In this document: positions 54,523 to 62,838 of the stretch, piece by piece
Numbering within the stretch: position 1 is the first letter of the stretch
Layout: every line of letters starts with the position of its first letter
NCBI GenBank assembly: GCA_019418225.1
Contig: DYCF01000001.1
Coordinates: forward strand, 128,905-192,904
Direction: 5' to 3'
Source of the DNA: Clostridiales bacterium
Lineage (GTDB): Bacteria; Bacillota; Clostridia; Lachnospirales; Cellulosilyticaceae
DNA: 64,000 nt
Notes under the pieces: generated by a model
Database searches by the model: none
Seen by the model: the letters and a program-made list of their open reading frames with translations, nothing else
What the model was told of the DNA's origin: nothing
Translations under genes and position numbers: made by a program

Positions 54523-54558
54523 AAAGGCTACATATGTATTAAAATGTAGCCTTTCTTT
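54523..54558 (+). terminator. wecB terminator
   Basis: AAAGGCTACAT pairs with ATGTAGCCTTT, followed by CTTTAT. Confidence 0.85.
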
Positions 54559-54678
54559 ATAAATATTACAAAATAAAGTGTATAATTAAAGGCAGTGTGC
54601 ACATTAAAAGTAAATTTTAGGAACTAGAATAAATAAAAAATGTAAAAAAATGAGTAGATGTGGTAAAATGGTTAGTGC

Positions 54679-54707
54679 TTGAAATTTTAGGTAAAGTGCT
54701 ATAAAGT
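54679..54707 (+). promoter_or_regulatory. Candidate promoter of the atp operon
   Basis: TTGAAA (54679-54684), 17 bp, TAAAGT (54702-54707), about 55 nt before the first gene. Confidence 0.5.
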
Positions 54708-54765
54708 ATGTATTGAACATATTTATTCAAAAAATGTTTATAAGAGCAGAAAAGGGGTGTAGATT

Positions 54766-55002
54766 GTGAAAAAGGGATCATGGGCTAGATATATAAGTTT
54801 AATTTCTCAGTTAGGTTTCACGATGATTACACCTATTTTAATTTGTACACTAGTAGGGGCGCTTTTAGACGATAAGTTCCATAAGACCCCATTATTTACG
54901 ATTATTTTTGTACTGTTAGGGGTAGGCGGAGCTTTTAGAAATTTATTTTTCTATATAGGAAAAGAAATTAAGAGGGATAAAAAAGATGATAAACATGAAT
55001 AA
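54766..55002 (+). CDS. atpZ: AtpZ/AtpI-type small membrane protein
   Basis: A 78-residue protein with two transmembrane helices (about 8-31 and 39-62) separated by DDKFHKTPLF, and a basic tail. This is the AtpZ/AtpI layout, thought to assist ATP synthase c-ring assembly or Mg2+/Ca2+ movement. The start is a GTG behind AAAAGGGGTG. Its 3' end overlaps the next gene by 17 bp. As first gene of the operon it probably serves rotor assembly. Confidence 0.82.
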   Translation: MKKGSWARYISLISQLGFTMITPILICTLVGALLDDKFHKTPLFTIIFVLLGVGGAFRNLFFYIGKEIKRDKKDDKHE

Positions 55003-55378
55003 AGTAACTTCTGAAAAAAACTTCGTACCTGTGACTATGATAATATTTTCGTTAATTGTGTACATTATAGGTATATTTATAGTAACCGAAAAAATTAGCT
55101 GGACATTAGGGCTTGCCTTCGGACTAATATTTTCTTTGCTAAAATTAAAGCTTATGGAGAAGACTATCAGTAAGGCAGTATTATTACCACCAGCTAAAGC
55201 TAAAAATTATATGAGTGCACAATACATGATGAGATATTTATTAACAGGTATCGTACTCGTTATAGCAGCTTTAGAGCCAAGTATTAGTTTACTCGGCGTA
55301 TTTTTGGGCCTTGTGTCTATGAAAGTAGGGGCATATGCCACACTTTGGGTAAATAAGGCGAGCAAAACAATTGAATAA
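54986..55378 (+). CDS. atpI: ATP synthase subunit I-like membrane protein
   Basis: A 130-residue membrane protein with four hydrophobic segments (about 16-34, 38-55, 73-92, 98-118) and the pattern of the ATP synthase subunit I family. A helper role in assembly is inferred from family and position directly before atpB. It overlaps the preceding gene by 17 bp, suggesting coupling. A second in-frame ATG (MNKVTSEK) three codons on could also be the start. Confidence 0.78.
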   Translation: MINMNKVTSEKNFVPVTMIIFSLIVYIIGIFIVTEKISWTLGLAFGLIFSLLKLKLMEKTISKAVLLPPAKAKNYMSAQYMMRYLLTGIVLVIAALEPSISLLGVFLGLVSMKVGAYATLWVNKASKTIE

Positions 55379-55459
55379 AGTTATCAAACCACTTTTGGCA
55401 ATAACAAGCCGTTAAGGCATGTTTGCATATATACTTTAGATGGAAAGGAGCGTGAGTAG

Positions 55460-56170
55460 GTGGGCGAACAAAATTTAGATTTTGGCGTACAAACCGTCAT
55501 TAAACTCTTTAAAGTCGGAGATGAGACTCTAGGTATTACTCAAACACATATTAATACTTGGATTATCATGGCCGTACTTACAATAATTGCTCTCATTATT
55601 AGAAGCAAGATCAAAAACTTTAAAGAAGTCCCAGAAACTAAATTCCAAAACATAGTTGAAACTATTGTTGATATGCTTTCATCATTCATTATCAACACCA
55701 TGGGCGAAAAATCAGGGAAAAAATTCTCTTATTTCTATGGCCCATTAATGATTTTCATCGTAGTTTGTAACCTTTCTGGACTCGTAGGTTTAAGACCACC
55801 AACAGCAGATATTGCGACAACACTTGCGTTTGCATTAACTACATTCTTCATGATTCATGGATTTGGTATCAAGGAAAAAGGAGTAGGAGCATATTTCAAA
55901 GGGACTTTATTAGAACCAATGCCATTCTTACTTCCTATCAACATTGTTGGTGAACTTGCAACCCCAATCTCTTTAAGTTTCCGTTTATTCGGTAACATCT
56001 TAGGGGGAACAATTATCATGGGGCTTGTATACGCAATGTTTCCTTGGTTCTTAACTCTACTTGGTGTACCAGCAGCACTTCATATGTACTTTGACGTATT
56101 TGCTGGATCATTACAAGCATTTATCTTCGTAATGCTTAGTATGACCTTTGTATCAAGTGCCATGGAATAG
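55460..56170 (+). CDS. atpB: ATP synthase subunit a
   Basis: A 236-residue membrane stator subunit forming the ion half-channels. Five to six helices are visible. The essential Arg lies in LSFRLFGNILGGTI, the Arg that meets the c-subunit carboxylate. PINIVGELATPISLSFR and a C-terminal LQAFIFVMLSMTFVSSAME are typical. The start is a GTG with GGAG about 10 nt upstream. It is followed 15 nt later by the unusual four-helix c subunit. Confidence 0.93.
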   Translation: MGEQNLDFGVQTVIKLFKVGDETLGITQTHINTWIIMAVLTIIALIIRSKIKNFKEVPETKFQNIVETIVDMLSSFIINTMGEKSGKKFSYFYGPLMIFIVVCNLSGLVGLRPPTADIATTLAFALTTFFMIHGFGIKEKGVGAYFKGTLLEPMPFLLPINIVGELATPISLSFRLFGNILGGTIIMGLVYAMFPWFLTLLGVPAALHMYFDVFAGSLQAFIFVMLSMTFVSSAME

Positions 56171-56185
56171 AAATGAGGTGAAAGA

Positions 56186-56731
56186 ATGTCAGGATTTGGA
56201 GATTTGCTTTTCGGATGGATGCAAAACGTTGACCCTCGTGCCCTTGTTTTAGCTTTCTCAGCAATTGGTGCTGGATTCGCTATGATAGGTGGTATTGGAC
56301 CTGGTATTGGACAAGGCTATGCAGCAGGTAAAGCAGCAGAAGTAGCAGGTAAAAACCCAGAAGAAGGAACTAAACCAGCAACTATGGTTATGCTTCTTGG
56401 AGCAGCTGTAGCTGAAACTTCAGGGATTTTCTCTCTAGTTATTGCGATTATCTTATTATTTGCTAACCCTCTTATCGGTAAAACTGGTGTAGGTTTAGTA
56501 TTAGCATGTTCAGCCCTTGGTGCTGGTATTGCTATGATTGCAGGTATTGGACCAGGTGTGGGACAAGGTTATGCCGCTGGTAAAGCAACAGAAGCAGTTG
56601 GTAAAAGACCAAAACTTCAAAGTGCTATTTTAAGAACTATGTTATTAGGTCAAGCCGTAGCACAAACAACAGGTATTTATGCACTTATCATTGCCTTATT
56701 ATTACTTTTCGTGAACGTGTTCAGAATGTAA
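56186..56731 (+). CDS. atpE1: Fused two-hairpin (V-type-like) ATP synthase c subunit
   Basis: A 181-residue membrane protein made of two c-subunit hairpins in tandem: four helices at about 18-45, 65-92, 102-128 and 148-178. Hairpin one has Gln43 in GIGQGYAAGK and the ion-binding Glu77 in AVAETSG. Hairpin two has Gln127 in GVGQGYAAGK, but the carboxylate position is Gln160 in AVAQTTG, so it should not carry an ion. A 16 kDa V-type-like c alongside a normal c is known from the Na+ ATP synthase of Acetobacterium woodii. It is 105 nt upstream of the single-hairpin c gene. Confidence 0.92.
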   Translation: MSGFGDLLFGWMQNVDPRALVLAFSAIGAGFAMIGGIGPGIGQGYAAGKAAEVAGKNPEEGTKPATMVMLLGAAVAETSGIFSLVIAIILLFANPLIGKTGVGLVLACSALGAGIAMIAGIGPGVGQGYAAGKATEAVGKRPKLQSAILRTMLLGQAVAQTTGIYALIIALLLLFVNVFRM

Positions 56732-56836
56732 TTATATTAGCAACTTAAGTTACTTGCATAAGACAAACTAGTTTCAACTAGAAAACTAAGTAAAACAAAA
56801 AATTAATAATGTGATTCACTAAGGAGGATTTTAATT

Positions 56837-57121
56837 ATGGAAAATCAAATCGATGGAAAAGCTCTCATTTTAGCATGTTCAGCAATTGGTGCTGGTCTTG
56901 CTATGATCGCAGGTATCGGACCTGGTATTGGACAAGGATATGCAGCTGGTAAAGGTGCTGAAGCAGTAGGACGTCAACCAGAAGCTCAATCAACAGTTAT
57001 GAGTACAATGCTTTTAGGGGCAGCTGTAGCTGAAACAACAGGTATCTATGGTCTTATCGTAGCTATCATTCTTTTATTCGCTAACCCACTTATCACAAAA
57101 TACATGAGCTTAATTGGCTAA
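56837..57121 (+). CDS. atpE2: Single-hairpin ATP synthase c subunit
   Basis: A 94-residue two-helix c subunit. Gln33 in GIGQGYAAGK, Glu66 and Thr67-Thr68 in AVAETTGIYG correspond to the Gln, Glu, Ser/Thr and Tyr positions that bind Na+ in Ilyobacter tartaricus (AESTGIY). This favours Na+ rather than H+ coupling, by family inference. A very strong AAGGAGG precedes the ATG, in keeping with the need for many copies per ring. It probably mixes with the fused c subunit in one ring. Confidence 0.95.
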   Translation: MENQIDGKALILACSAIGAGLAMIAGIGPGIGQGYAAGKGAEAVGRQPEAQSTVMSTMLLGAAVAETTGIYGLIVAIILLFANPLITKYMSLIG

Positions 57122-57167
57122 TTAAAAGAATAATAGCACACTGACATAGAAAGGAGGGAGCTTCCCT

Positions 57168-57725
57168 TTGAATACATCATTTATTACTGTATTAGCTGCT
57201 ACTGAAGAAGCAGGAAGAATCATTGGATTTGATGTGCAATTATTATGGGATTTAGCATTACAATGGATTTCTACATTCATCATCATCTTCATCCTTTATA
57301 AACTTCTTTTCAAACCAATGACAGAGTTCTTAGATAAAAGAAAAGATGGCATTGCCAAAACAATTGACGATGCAAGAAGTTCAAAAGCTAGTGCCCTTGA
57401 ATTAAAAGCAGATTATGAAAGCAAACTCGCAAAAATCGAGGAAGAAGCTGACCGAATCCTTAAAGATACTAGAGCAAAAGCTTTAGCTCGCGAAGAACAA
57501 ATCATTGCAGAAGCTAAACAAGAAGCTGAAAGCATTAAACAAAAAGCATTAAATGATATCGCTCTTGAACAAGAACGTGTTAAAGACGACATGAAGAAAC
57601 AAATGATCGAAGTTTCTTCAATGATGGCTAGCAGATTCGTTGCAACAGCAATGGATGAAGCAAAACATCAAGAAATGATTGACGGTATCATTAAAGAGAT
57701 GGGGGATGTACAGTGGCTGAACTAG
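57168..57725 (+). CDS. atpF: ATP synthase subunit b
   Basis: A 185-residue peripheral-stalk subunit with one N-terminal transmembrane helix (about 28-48) and a long charged coiled coil (about 60-150). The start is a TTG behind AAGGAGGGAG. The reading frame overlaps the start of atpH by 13 bp. The extra N-terminal 25 residues before the helix are long for subunit b, but no better start with a ribosome site is visible. Confidence 0.92.
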   Translation: MNTSFITVLAATEEAGRIIGFDVQLLWDLALQWISTFIIIFILYKLLFKPMTEFLDKRKDGIAKTIDDARSSKASALELKADYESKLAKIEEEADRILKDTRAKALAREEQIIAEAKQEAESIKQKALNDIALEQERVKDDMKKQMIEVSSMMASRFVATAMDEAKHQEMIDGIIKEMGDVQWLN

Positions 57726-58258
57726 TTGTAAAAAGATATGCTACTGCCCTATTCGATATGGCTAACGAAAGTGGCGCTGTAGCACAGTATGAGACAGAAG
57801 TTACTACAATCGTAGAAGCCCTCAAAGAAACTCCAGATTTTATGGCAGTTTTAGAAAATCATAAAGTAACTATGGAAGAGAAAGTTACTTTAGTAGATAA
57901 CATTTTTGGCGATAAGGTACAAAGCCCTATTGTAGGCCTTATGGTACTTATGGTTAAAAAAAGCAGAGAAGGTTATCTCTTAGAAGTACTTGAAAACTTC
58001 TTAGAAATGGCTAAAGAAGCAAGAGGCATTATTAAGGCTTCTGTTACTTCAGTTGTACCTTTAAAAGCTGAACAATTAGAACAAATCAAAGCAAAATTAC
58101 AAGCTGGTACAGGCAAAGTAGTTGAGCTTGAAACAATTATAGACGAAAGCATTATTGCAGGACTAATCATTAGAGTTGGCGATAAAGTGATTGATGCCAG
58201 CGTACAAGGCGAAATGAGAACTTTAAAGAAACAACTATCAGAGCTTAGACTTGCATAG
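57713..58258 (+). CDS. atpH: ATP synthase subunit delta
   Basis: A 181-residue soluble stator subunit that joins the peripheral stalk to the F1 crown. It opens ELVVKRYATALFDMANESG and ends in DASVQGEMRTLKKQLSE, both characteristic. The start is a GTG inside the end of atpF, with GGGGGAT upstream. The order atpF-atpH-atpA is conserved. Confidence 0.93.
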   Translation: MAELVVKRYATALFDMANESGAVAQYETEVTTIVEALKETPDFMAVLENHKVTMEEKVTLVDNIFGDKVQSPIVGLMVLMVKKSREGYLLEVLENFLEMAKEARGIIKASVTSVVPLKAEQLEQIKAKLQAGTGKVVELETIIDESIIAGLIIRVGDKVIDASVQGEMRTLKKQLSELRLA

Positions 58259-58276
58259 AAAGGGGTGTACCAGTTA

Positions 58277-59785
58277 ATGAATCTGAGACCAGAAGAAATC
58301 AGTAGTATTATTAAAGACCAGATTAAAAACTATAAAGCACACCTTGAAGTAGAAGCTGTAGGTACAGTTATCACAGTTGGTGACGGTATTGCACGTGTAC
58401 ATGGTTTAGAAAAAGCTATGTCTGGTGAGCTTCTTGAATTCCCAGGTGAAGTTTATGGAATGGTTCAAAACTTAGAAGAAGACAACATCGGGGTTGTACT
58501 CTTCGGTTCTGACATGAATATCAAAGAAGGTGACACTGTTAAAGCAACAGGTCGTGTAGTAGAGGTTCCAGTTGGTGACGCTCTTGCAGGACGTGTAGTA
58601 AATGCATTAGGTCAACCTATTGATGGAAAAGGACCAATTAACACAGATAAATTTAGACCAGTAGAAAGAGTAGCGTCAGGGGTTATCGATAGAAAATCAG
58701 TTGACACACCACTTCAAACAGGTCTTAAAGCAATCGATGCCATGGTACCAATCGGACGTGGACAACGTGAGCTTATCATCGGAGATAGACAAACAGGTAA
58801 AACAGCTATCGCTATCGATACAATCATCAACCAAAAAGGTCAAGGTGTAAACTGTATCTACGTTGCAATCGGACAAAAAGCTTCTACAGTTGCACAACTT
58901 GTAAATGCTTTAGAAAAGGCTGATGCTATGAGCTATACAACAATCGTTGTTGCTACAGCTTCTGAAGCTGCTCCACTTCAATACCTTGCACCATATGCAG
59001 GTGTTACAATTGCTGAAGAATGGATGGAACAAGGTAAAGATGCGCTTATCGTATATGATGATTTATCAAAACATGCGGTAGCTTATCGTACAATGTCATT
59101 ACTTCTTCACAGACCACCAGGTCGTGAAGCTTACCCAGGGGACGTATTCTACTTACACTCACGTCTTCTTGAGAGAGCTGCAAGACTTTCTGATGAACTT
59201 GGTGGTGGTTCTATTACTGCTCTTCCAATCATCGAAACACAAGCAGGGGATATCTCAGCTTATATCCCAACAAACGTAATTTCCATTACAGATGGACAAA
59301 TCTTCCTTGAAACAGAACTTTTCAACGCTGGTGTACGTCCTGCGGTTAACCCAGGTCTTTCAGTATCTCGTGTTGGTGGTGCTGCTCAAATCAAAGCTAT
59401 GAAACAAGTAGCAGGTCCTATCCGTACAGAACTTGCTCAATATAGATCACTTGCTGCATTCGCACAATTCGGATCTGACCTTGACGTTGCAACTAAAAAT
59501 GCGTTAACACAAGGTGAACGTATCACAGAGGTACTTAAACAACCTCAATACTCACCACTTAACGTAGCAGATCAAGTAGTTATCCTTTATGCTGCAACAA
59601 GAAAATTCTTAATGGATATTCCACTTTCAGCGGTGGCAGCATTCCAAAATGAACTTCTTGAGTTCGTTAAAGCTAAATATGCAGATGTACTCACAGAAAT
59701 TGTTAAACCAGCTGGTCTTACAAAAGAATTAGATGCTAAATTAAACGATATTATTACAGAATTTAAACAAAGCTTTAGAGCTTAA
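58277..59785 (+). CDS. atpA: ATP synthase subunit alpha
   Basis: A 502-residue non-catalytic F1 subunit binding nucleotide. Walker A GDRQTGKTAIA lies near residue 170, and the family signature PAVNPGLSVSRVGGAAQ near 360. I start at ATG of MNLRPEEI, because AAAGGGG lies about 10 nt upstream and this gives the usual family length; a GTG four codons earlier is part of the ribosome site. Confidence 0.96.
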   Translation: MNLRPEEISSIIKDQIKNYKAHLEVEAVGTVITVGDGIARVHGLEKAMSGELLEFPGEVYGMVQNLEEDNIGVVLFGSDMNIKEGDTVKATGRVVEVPVGDALAGRVVNALGQPIDGKGPINTDKFRPVERVASGVIDRKSVDTPLQTGLKAIDAMVPIGRGQRELIIGDRQTGKTAIAIDTIINQKGQGVNCIYVAIGQKASTVAQLVNALEKADAMSYTTIVVATASEAAPLQYLAPYAGVTIAEEWMEQGKDALIVYDDLSKHAVAYRTMSLLLHRPPGREAYPGDVFYLHSRLLERAARLSDELGGGSITALPIIETQAGDISAYIPTNVISITDGQIFLETELFNAGVRPAVNPGLSVSRVGGAAQIKAMKQVAGPIRTELAQYRSLAAFAQFGSDLDVATKNALTQGERITEVLKQPQYSPLNVADQVVILYAATRKFLMDIPLSAVAAFQNELLEFVKAKYADVLTEIVKPAGLTKELDAKLNDIITEFKQSFRA

Positions 59786-59804
59786 TGAAAAGGGGTGAAT
59801 AACG

Positions 59805-60674
59805 ATGGCGTCTTTACAAGATATTAAAGGGCGAATCCGAAGCATCGATAGCACCAAGAAAATCACAAGTGCTATGAATCTTGTTGCTACCTCTAAACTT
59901 AATAAAAGTAAAGAGGCAGCCCTTAGAACAAGACCCTTTTTCAATAAAATTTTATCTACTATGCAATCTATAGCAAAGAACGCTAATGGGCAAGGTTCAC
60001 CTTTCCTTAAGGCAAATGGCTCAGATGTTAAGGCATATATTACTTTAGCAGGAGATAAAGGTCTTTGCGGTGGTTACAATGCAAACATTTGTAAACTTAC
60101 AATGAATGCTATTGAAGATAAAGAAAAAAGCCACTTAGTAGTTGTAGGTAAAAAAGGTGTGGATCAATTTAAATCAAGAGGCTACAGCGTAGCAAAATCT
60201 GTTTTAGATATTTCAGAAGCACCAACATATCAAGATGCAAAAGAAATTGCAAACTATGTAATTGACAAATTTGAGAAAGGTGAGATTGGAGAAGTATATT
60301 TATCTTATACAAGCTTTAAATCTACGATTCAACAAGAACCTCAAATGATTCGTCTTTTACCATTAGACATCGAAAATATACAAGAAACTGAAAAAAGTGA
60401 AACTACCGAACCAAGCGATCTTTTAGTTTATGAACCATCACCAGAAGCTGTACTTGGATACATCATCCCAAGATATGTAGCGGACGTTATTTATGGTGCA
60501 TTAGCTGAAGCTAGTGCGAGTGAAAATGGTGCAAGAATGACAGCTATGGATTCTGCTACAGAAAATGCGCAAGAAATCCAAGATAGCCTTAGCATTCAGT
60601 ACAACAGAGCTAGACAAGCTGCCATCACTCAAGAGTTAACAGAAATCGTTGCGGGGGTTGGAGCACTCAAATAA
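59805..60674 (+). CDS. atpG: ATP synthase subunit gamma
   Basis: A 289-residue central shaft subunit. N-terminal IKGRIRSIDSTKKITSAMNLVATSKL and C-terminal ENARMTAMDSATENAQEI..LSIQYNRARQAAITQELTEIVAG coiled-coil helices match the conserved ends that turn inside F1. LAGDKGLCGGYN is the central motif. AAAAGGGG lies upstream of the ATG, and the gene is 19 nt after atpA. Confidence 0.96.
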   Translation: MASLQDIKGRIRSIDSTKKITSAMNLVATSKLNKSKEAALRTRPFFNKILSTMQSIAKNANGQGSPFLKANGSDVKAYITLAGDKGLCGGYNANICKLTMNAIEDKEKSHLVVVGKKGVDQFKSRGYSVAKSVLDISEAPTYQDAKEIANYVIDKFEKGEIGEVYLSYTSFKSTIQQEPQMIRLLPLDIENIQETEKSETTEPSDLLVYEPSPEAVLGYIIPRYVADVIYGALAEASASENGARMTAMDSATENAQEIQDSLSIQYNRARQAAITQELTEIVAGVGALK

Positions 60675-60696
60675 GTAATAAAGGAGTGAACAATAA

Positions 60697-62088
60697 ATGG
60701 CACAAAATGTAGGACATATCGTTCAAATCATCGGGCCAGTACTAGATATTAAATTTAGTGCAGACCATATGCCAAAAATCTACAACGCGATTGACATCAA
60801 ACAAAAAGATGGTAGTGTACTTGTAGTAGAAGTAGCACAACATCTTGGAGATGACATCGTACGTTGTATCGCCATGTCAGCTACAGAAGGTTTAGTTCGT
60901 GGCATGGAAGCAGTAGATACTGGAGCACCTATTTCAGTTCCAGTAGGTACAGATACACTTGGACGTATTTTCAACGTAACAGGTAAAGCTGTAGATGGTA
61001 AACCAGAACCAGAAGGTGCAAAATGGCCTATCCATAGAGAAGCACCAACATTTGAAGAACAATCAACTTCAGCAGAAATCCTTGAAACAGGTATCAAAGT
61101 AGTTGACCTTCTTTGCCCATACCTTAAAGGTGGTAAGATCGGTCTCTTCGGTGGTGCCGGTGTAGGTAAAACTGTACTTATTCAAGAACTTATCCGTAAT
61201 ATTGCAACAGAGCACGGTGGTTTCTCTGTATTCGCTGGTGTAGGTGAACGTACTCGTGAGGGGAATGACCTTTACCACGAAATGACAGATTCTGGCGTTA
61301 TCTCTAAAACAACAATGGTGTTCGGTCAAATGAATGAGCCACCTGGTGCACGTATGCGTGTTGCCTTAACAGGTCTTACAATGGCGGAATACTTCCGTGA
61401 TGAATCAGGACAAGACGTTCTTCTCTTCGTAGATAACATCTTCCGTTTCACACAAGCAGGTTCTGAGGTATCAGCGCTTCTTGGACGTACTCCATCAGCG
61501 GTAGGTTACCAACCAACACTTGCTACAGAGATGGGTACACTTCAAGAACGTATCACATCTACTAAAAAAGGATCTATTACATCTGTTCAAGCTGTATACG
61601 TTCCTGCGGATGACTTAACTGACCCAGCTCCAGCAACAACATTTGCTCACTTAGATGCAAAAACAGTATTATCTCGTGCTATCGTAGAACAAGGTATCTA
61701 CCCAGCTGTAGATCCACTTGAATCTTCTTCACGTGTACTTGACCCACAAATCGTTGGTGAAGAACACTATCAAGTAGCTCGTGGTGTACAATCAATCTTA
61801 CAACGTTACAAAGAGCTTCAAGATATCATCGCTATCTTAGGTATGGATGAACTTAGTGAAGAAGATAAAGTAACTGTAAACCGTGCACGTAAAATTCAAA
61901 AATTCCTTTCACAACCATTCTTCGTAGGGGAAGTATTTACAGGTACTCCAGGTCAATATGTACCAGTTAAAGAAACAGTTCGTAGCTTTAAAGAAATTCT
62001 TGAAGGTAAACATGATGATCTTCCAGAAAATGCATTCTACATGGTTGGTACAATTGAAAATGCTATCGAAAAAGCCAAAACTCTATAA
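60697..62088 (+). CDS. atpD: ATP synthase subunit beta (catalytic)
   Basis: A 463-residue catalytic F1 subunit. Walker A GGAGVGKTVLI near residue 150, GERTREGNDLY with the catalytic Glu, the Walker B strand DVLLFVDNIFRFTQAGSEVSALLGR, and VDPLESSSR are all intact. AAAGGAG precedes the ATG. It shows unusually even codon use, as expected for a highly expressed gene. Confidence 0.97.
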   Translation: MAQNVGHIVQIIGPVLDIKFSADHMPKIYNAIDIKQKDGSVLVVEVAQHLGDDIVRCIAMSATEGLVRGMEAVDTGAPISVPVGTDTLGRIFNVTGKAVDGKPEPEGAKWPIHREAPTFEEQSTSAEILETGIKVVDLLCPYLKGGKIGLFGGAGVGKTVLIQELIRNIATEHGGFSVFAGVGERTREGNDLYHEMTDSGVISKTTMVFGQMNEPPGARMRVALTGLTMAEYFRDESGQDVLLFVDNIFRFTQAGSEVSALLGRTPSAVGYQPTLATEMGTLQERITSTKKGSITSVQAVYVPADDLTDPAPATTFAHLDAKTVLSRAIVEQGIYPAVDPLESSSRVLDPQIVGEEHYQVARGVQSILQRYKELQDIIAILGMDELSEEDKVTVNRARKIQKFLSQPFFVGEVFTGTPGQYVPVKETVRSFKEILEGKHDDLPENAFYMVGTIENAIEKAKTL

Positions 62089-62102
62089 TTAGGGGGTTAA
62101 CT

Positions 62103-62501
62103 ATGGCAAACAAAATGAAACTTCAAATCATCACACCTATGAGAACAATCTTAGATGAAGAAGTTGACTCAGTAATTTTAGGTACAACAGAAGGGCAAAT
62201 GGGGGTTTTATATGATCATGAGCCAGTTGTAACATTACTTGGGTATGACAAAGTCATGTATTCTCAAGATGGTGAGAAAAAACAAGCAACAACTCTTGGC
62301 GGATTTGCTGAAGTAACAAAAGATAAAGTTGTTATTTTAACAGATGCATCAGAGTTCGCAGATCAGATTGATATTGAACGTGCTAAAAAAGCAAAAGAAC
62401 GTGCAGAAAAACGTTTACATCAAGATAATGTAGATAGAGCTCGTGCAGAAATTGCACTTAAAAAAGCTATCGCACGTATTAACTTAAGCGGCATGAAATA
62501 A
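62103..62501 (+). CDS. atpC: ATP synthase subunit epsilon
   Basis: A 132-residue regulatory subunit of the central stalk: an N-terminal beta sandwich (MKLQIITPMRTILDEEVDSVILGTTEGQMGVLYDHEP) and a C-terminal helical hairpin (about 88-130). In related enzymes the hairpin inhibits ATP hydrolysis. It is the last gene of the operon and is followed by a strong terminator. Confidence 0.95.
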   Translation: MANKMKLQIITPMRTILDEEVDSVILGTTEGQMGVLYDHEPVVTLLGYDKVMYSQDGEKKQATTLGGFAEVTKDKVVILTDASEFADQIDIERAKKAKERAEKRLHQDNVDRARAEIALKKAIARINLSGMK

Positions 62502-62502
62502 T

Positions 62503-62551
62503 AAAAAACTGTTACAAGGTGTATATGCGTGCGCCTAGTGACAGTTTTTTT
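62503..62551 (+). terminator. Terminator of the atp operon
   Basis: AAAAACTGTTAC pairs with GTGACAGTTTTT, with inner GGTG/CGCC pairing and a T7 tract. Confidence 0.88.
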
Positions 62552-62591
62552 ATGAGTATGAAAGTATATTTAAAGTAGTCGATTACCATAA

Positions 62592-62709
62592 TATAGATTT
62601 CACATTTATAAGATTGAGTTATTCATCATGTTTGAATCATGTGAAGTCATTAAGAGCAACCCATTTATGAGATGTATATTTTAAAGTTATAGTTGATTGT
62701 TCTATAATA
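62592..62709 (-). repeat. Twin-hairpin dispersed repeat, copy D (diverged)
   Basis: An inverted and more diverged copy of the element at 5155-5270. The second-hairpin arms are GACTTCACAT/ATGTGAAATC on the minus strand. The first hairpin has become AGAACAATC with GGTTGCTCT, so the inner CAA/TTG pairing survives despite changed sequence. It occupies the middle of the gap 62502-62838. Confidence 0.7.
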
Positions 62710-62838
62710 TAAGCTAGATACAATAATTTTGCTATATTTAGAATTTTTTGGTCATATACTATTTACCAAATATATACATTAGTGGTATAGTAGATAGGGA
62801 CTTAATTATGGATTTTAGGAATAGAATGGGGTAAAAAG

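Noticed and set aside
56186..57121. c-subunit genes considered as V-type ATPase parts
   Set aside because: All other genes are F-type (a, b, delta, alpha, gamma, beta, epsilon), so the fused c is an F-type operon member with V-like topology.
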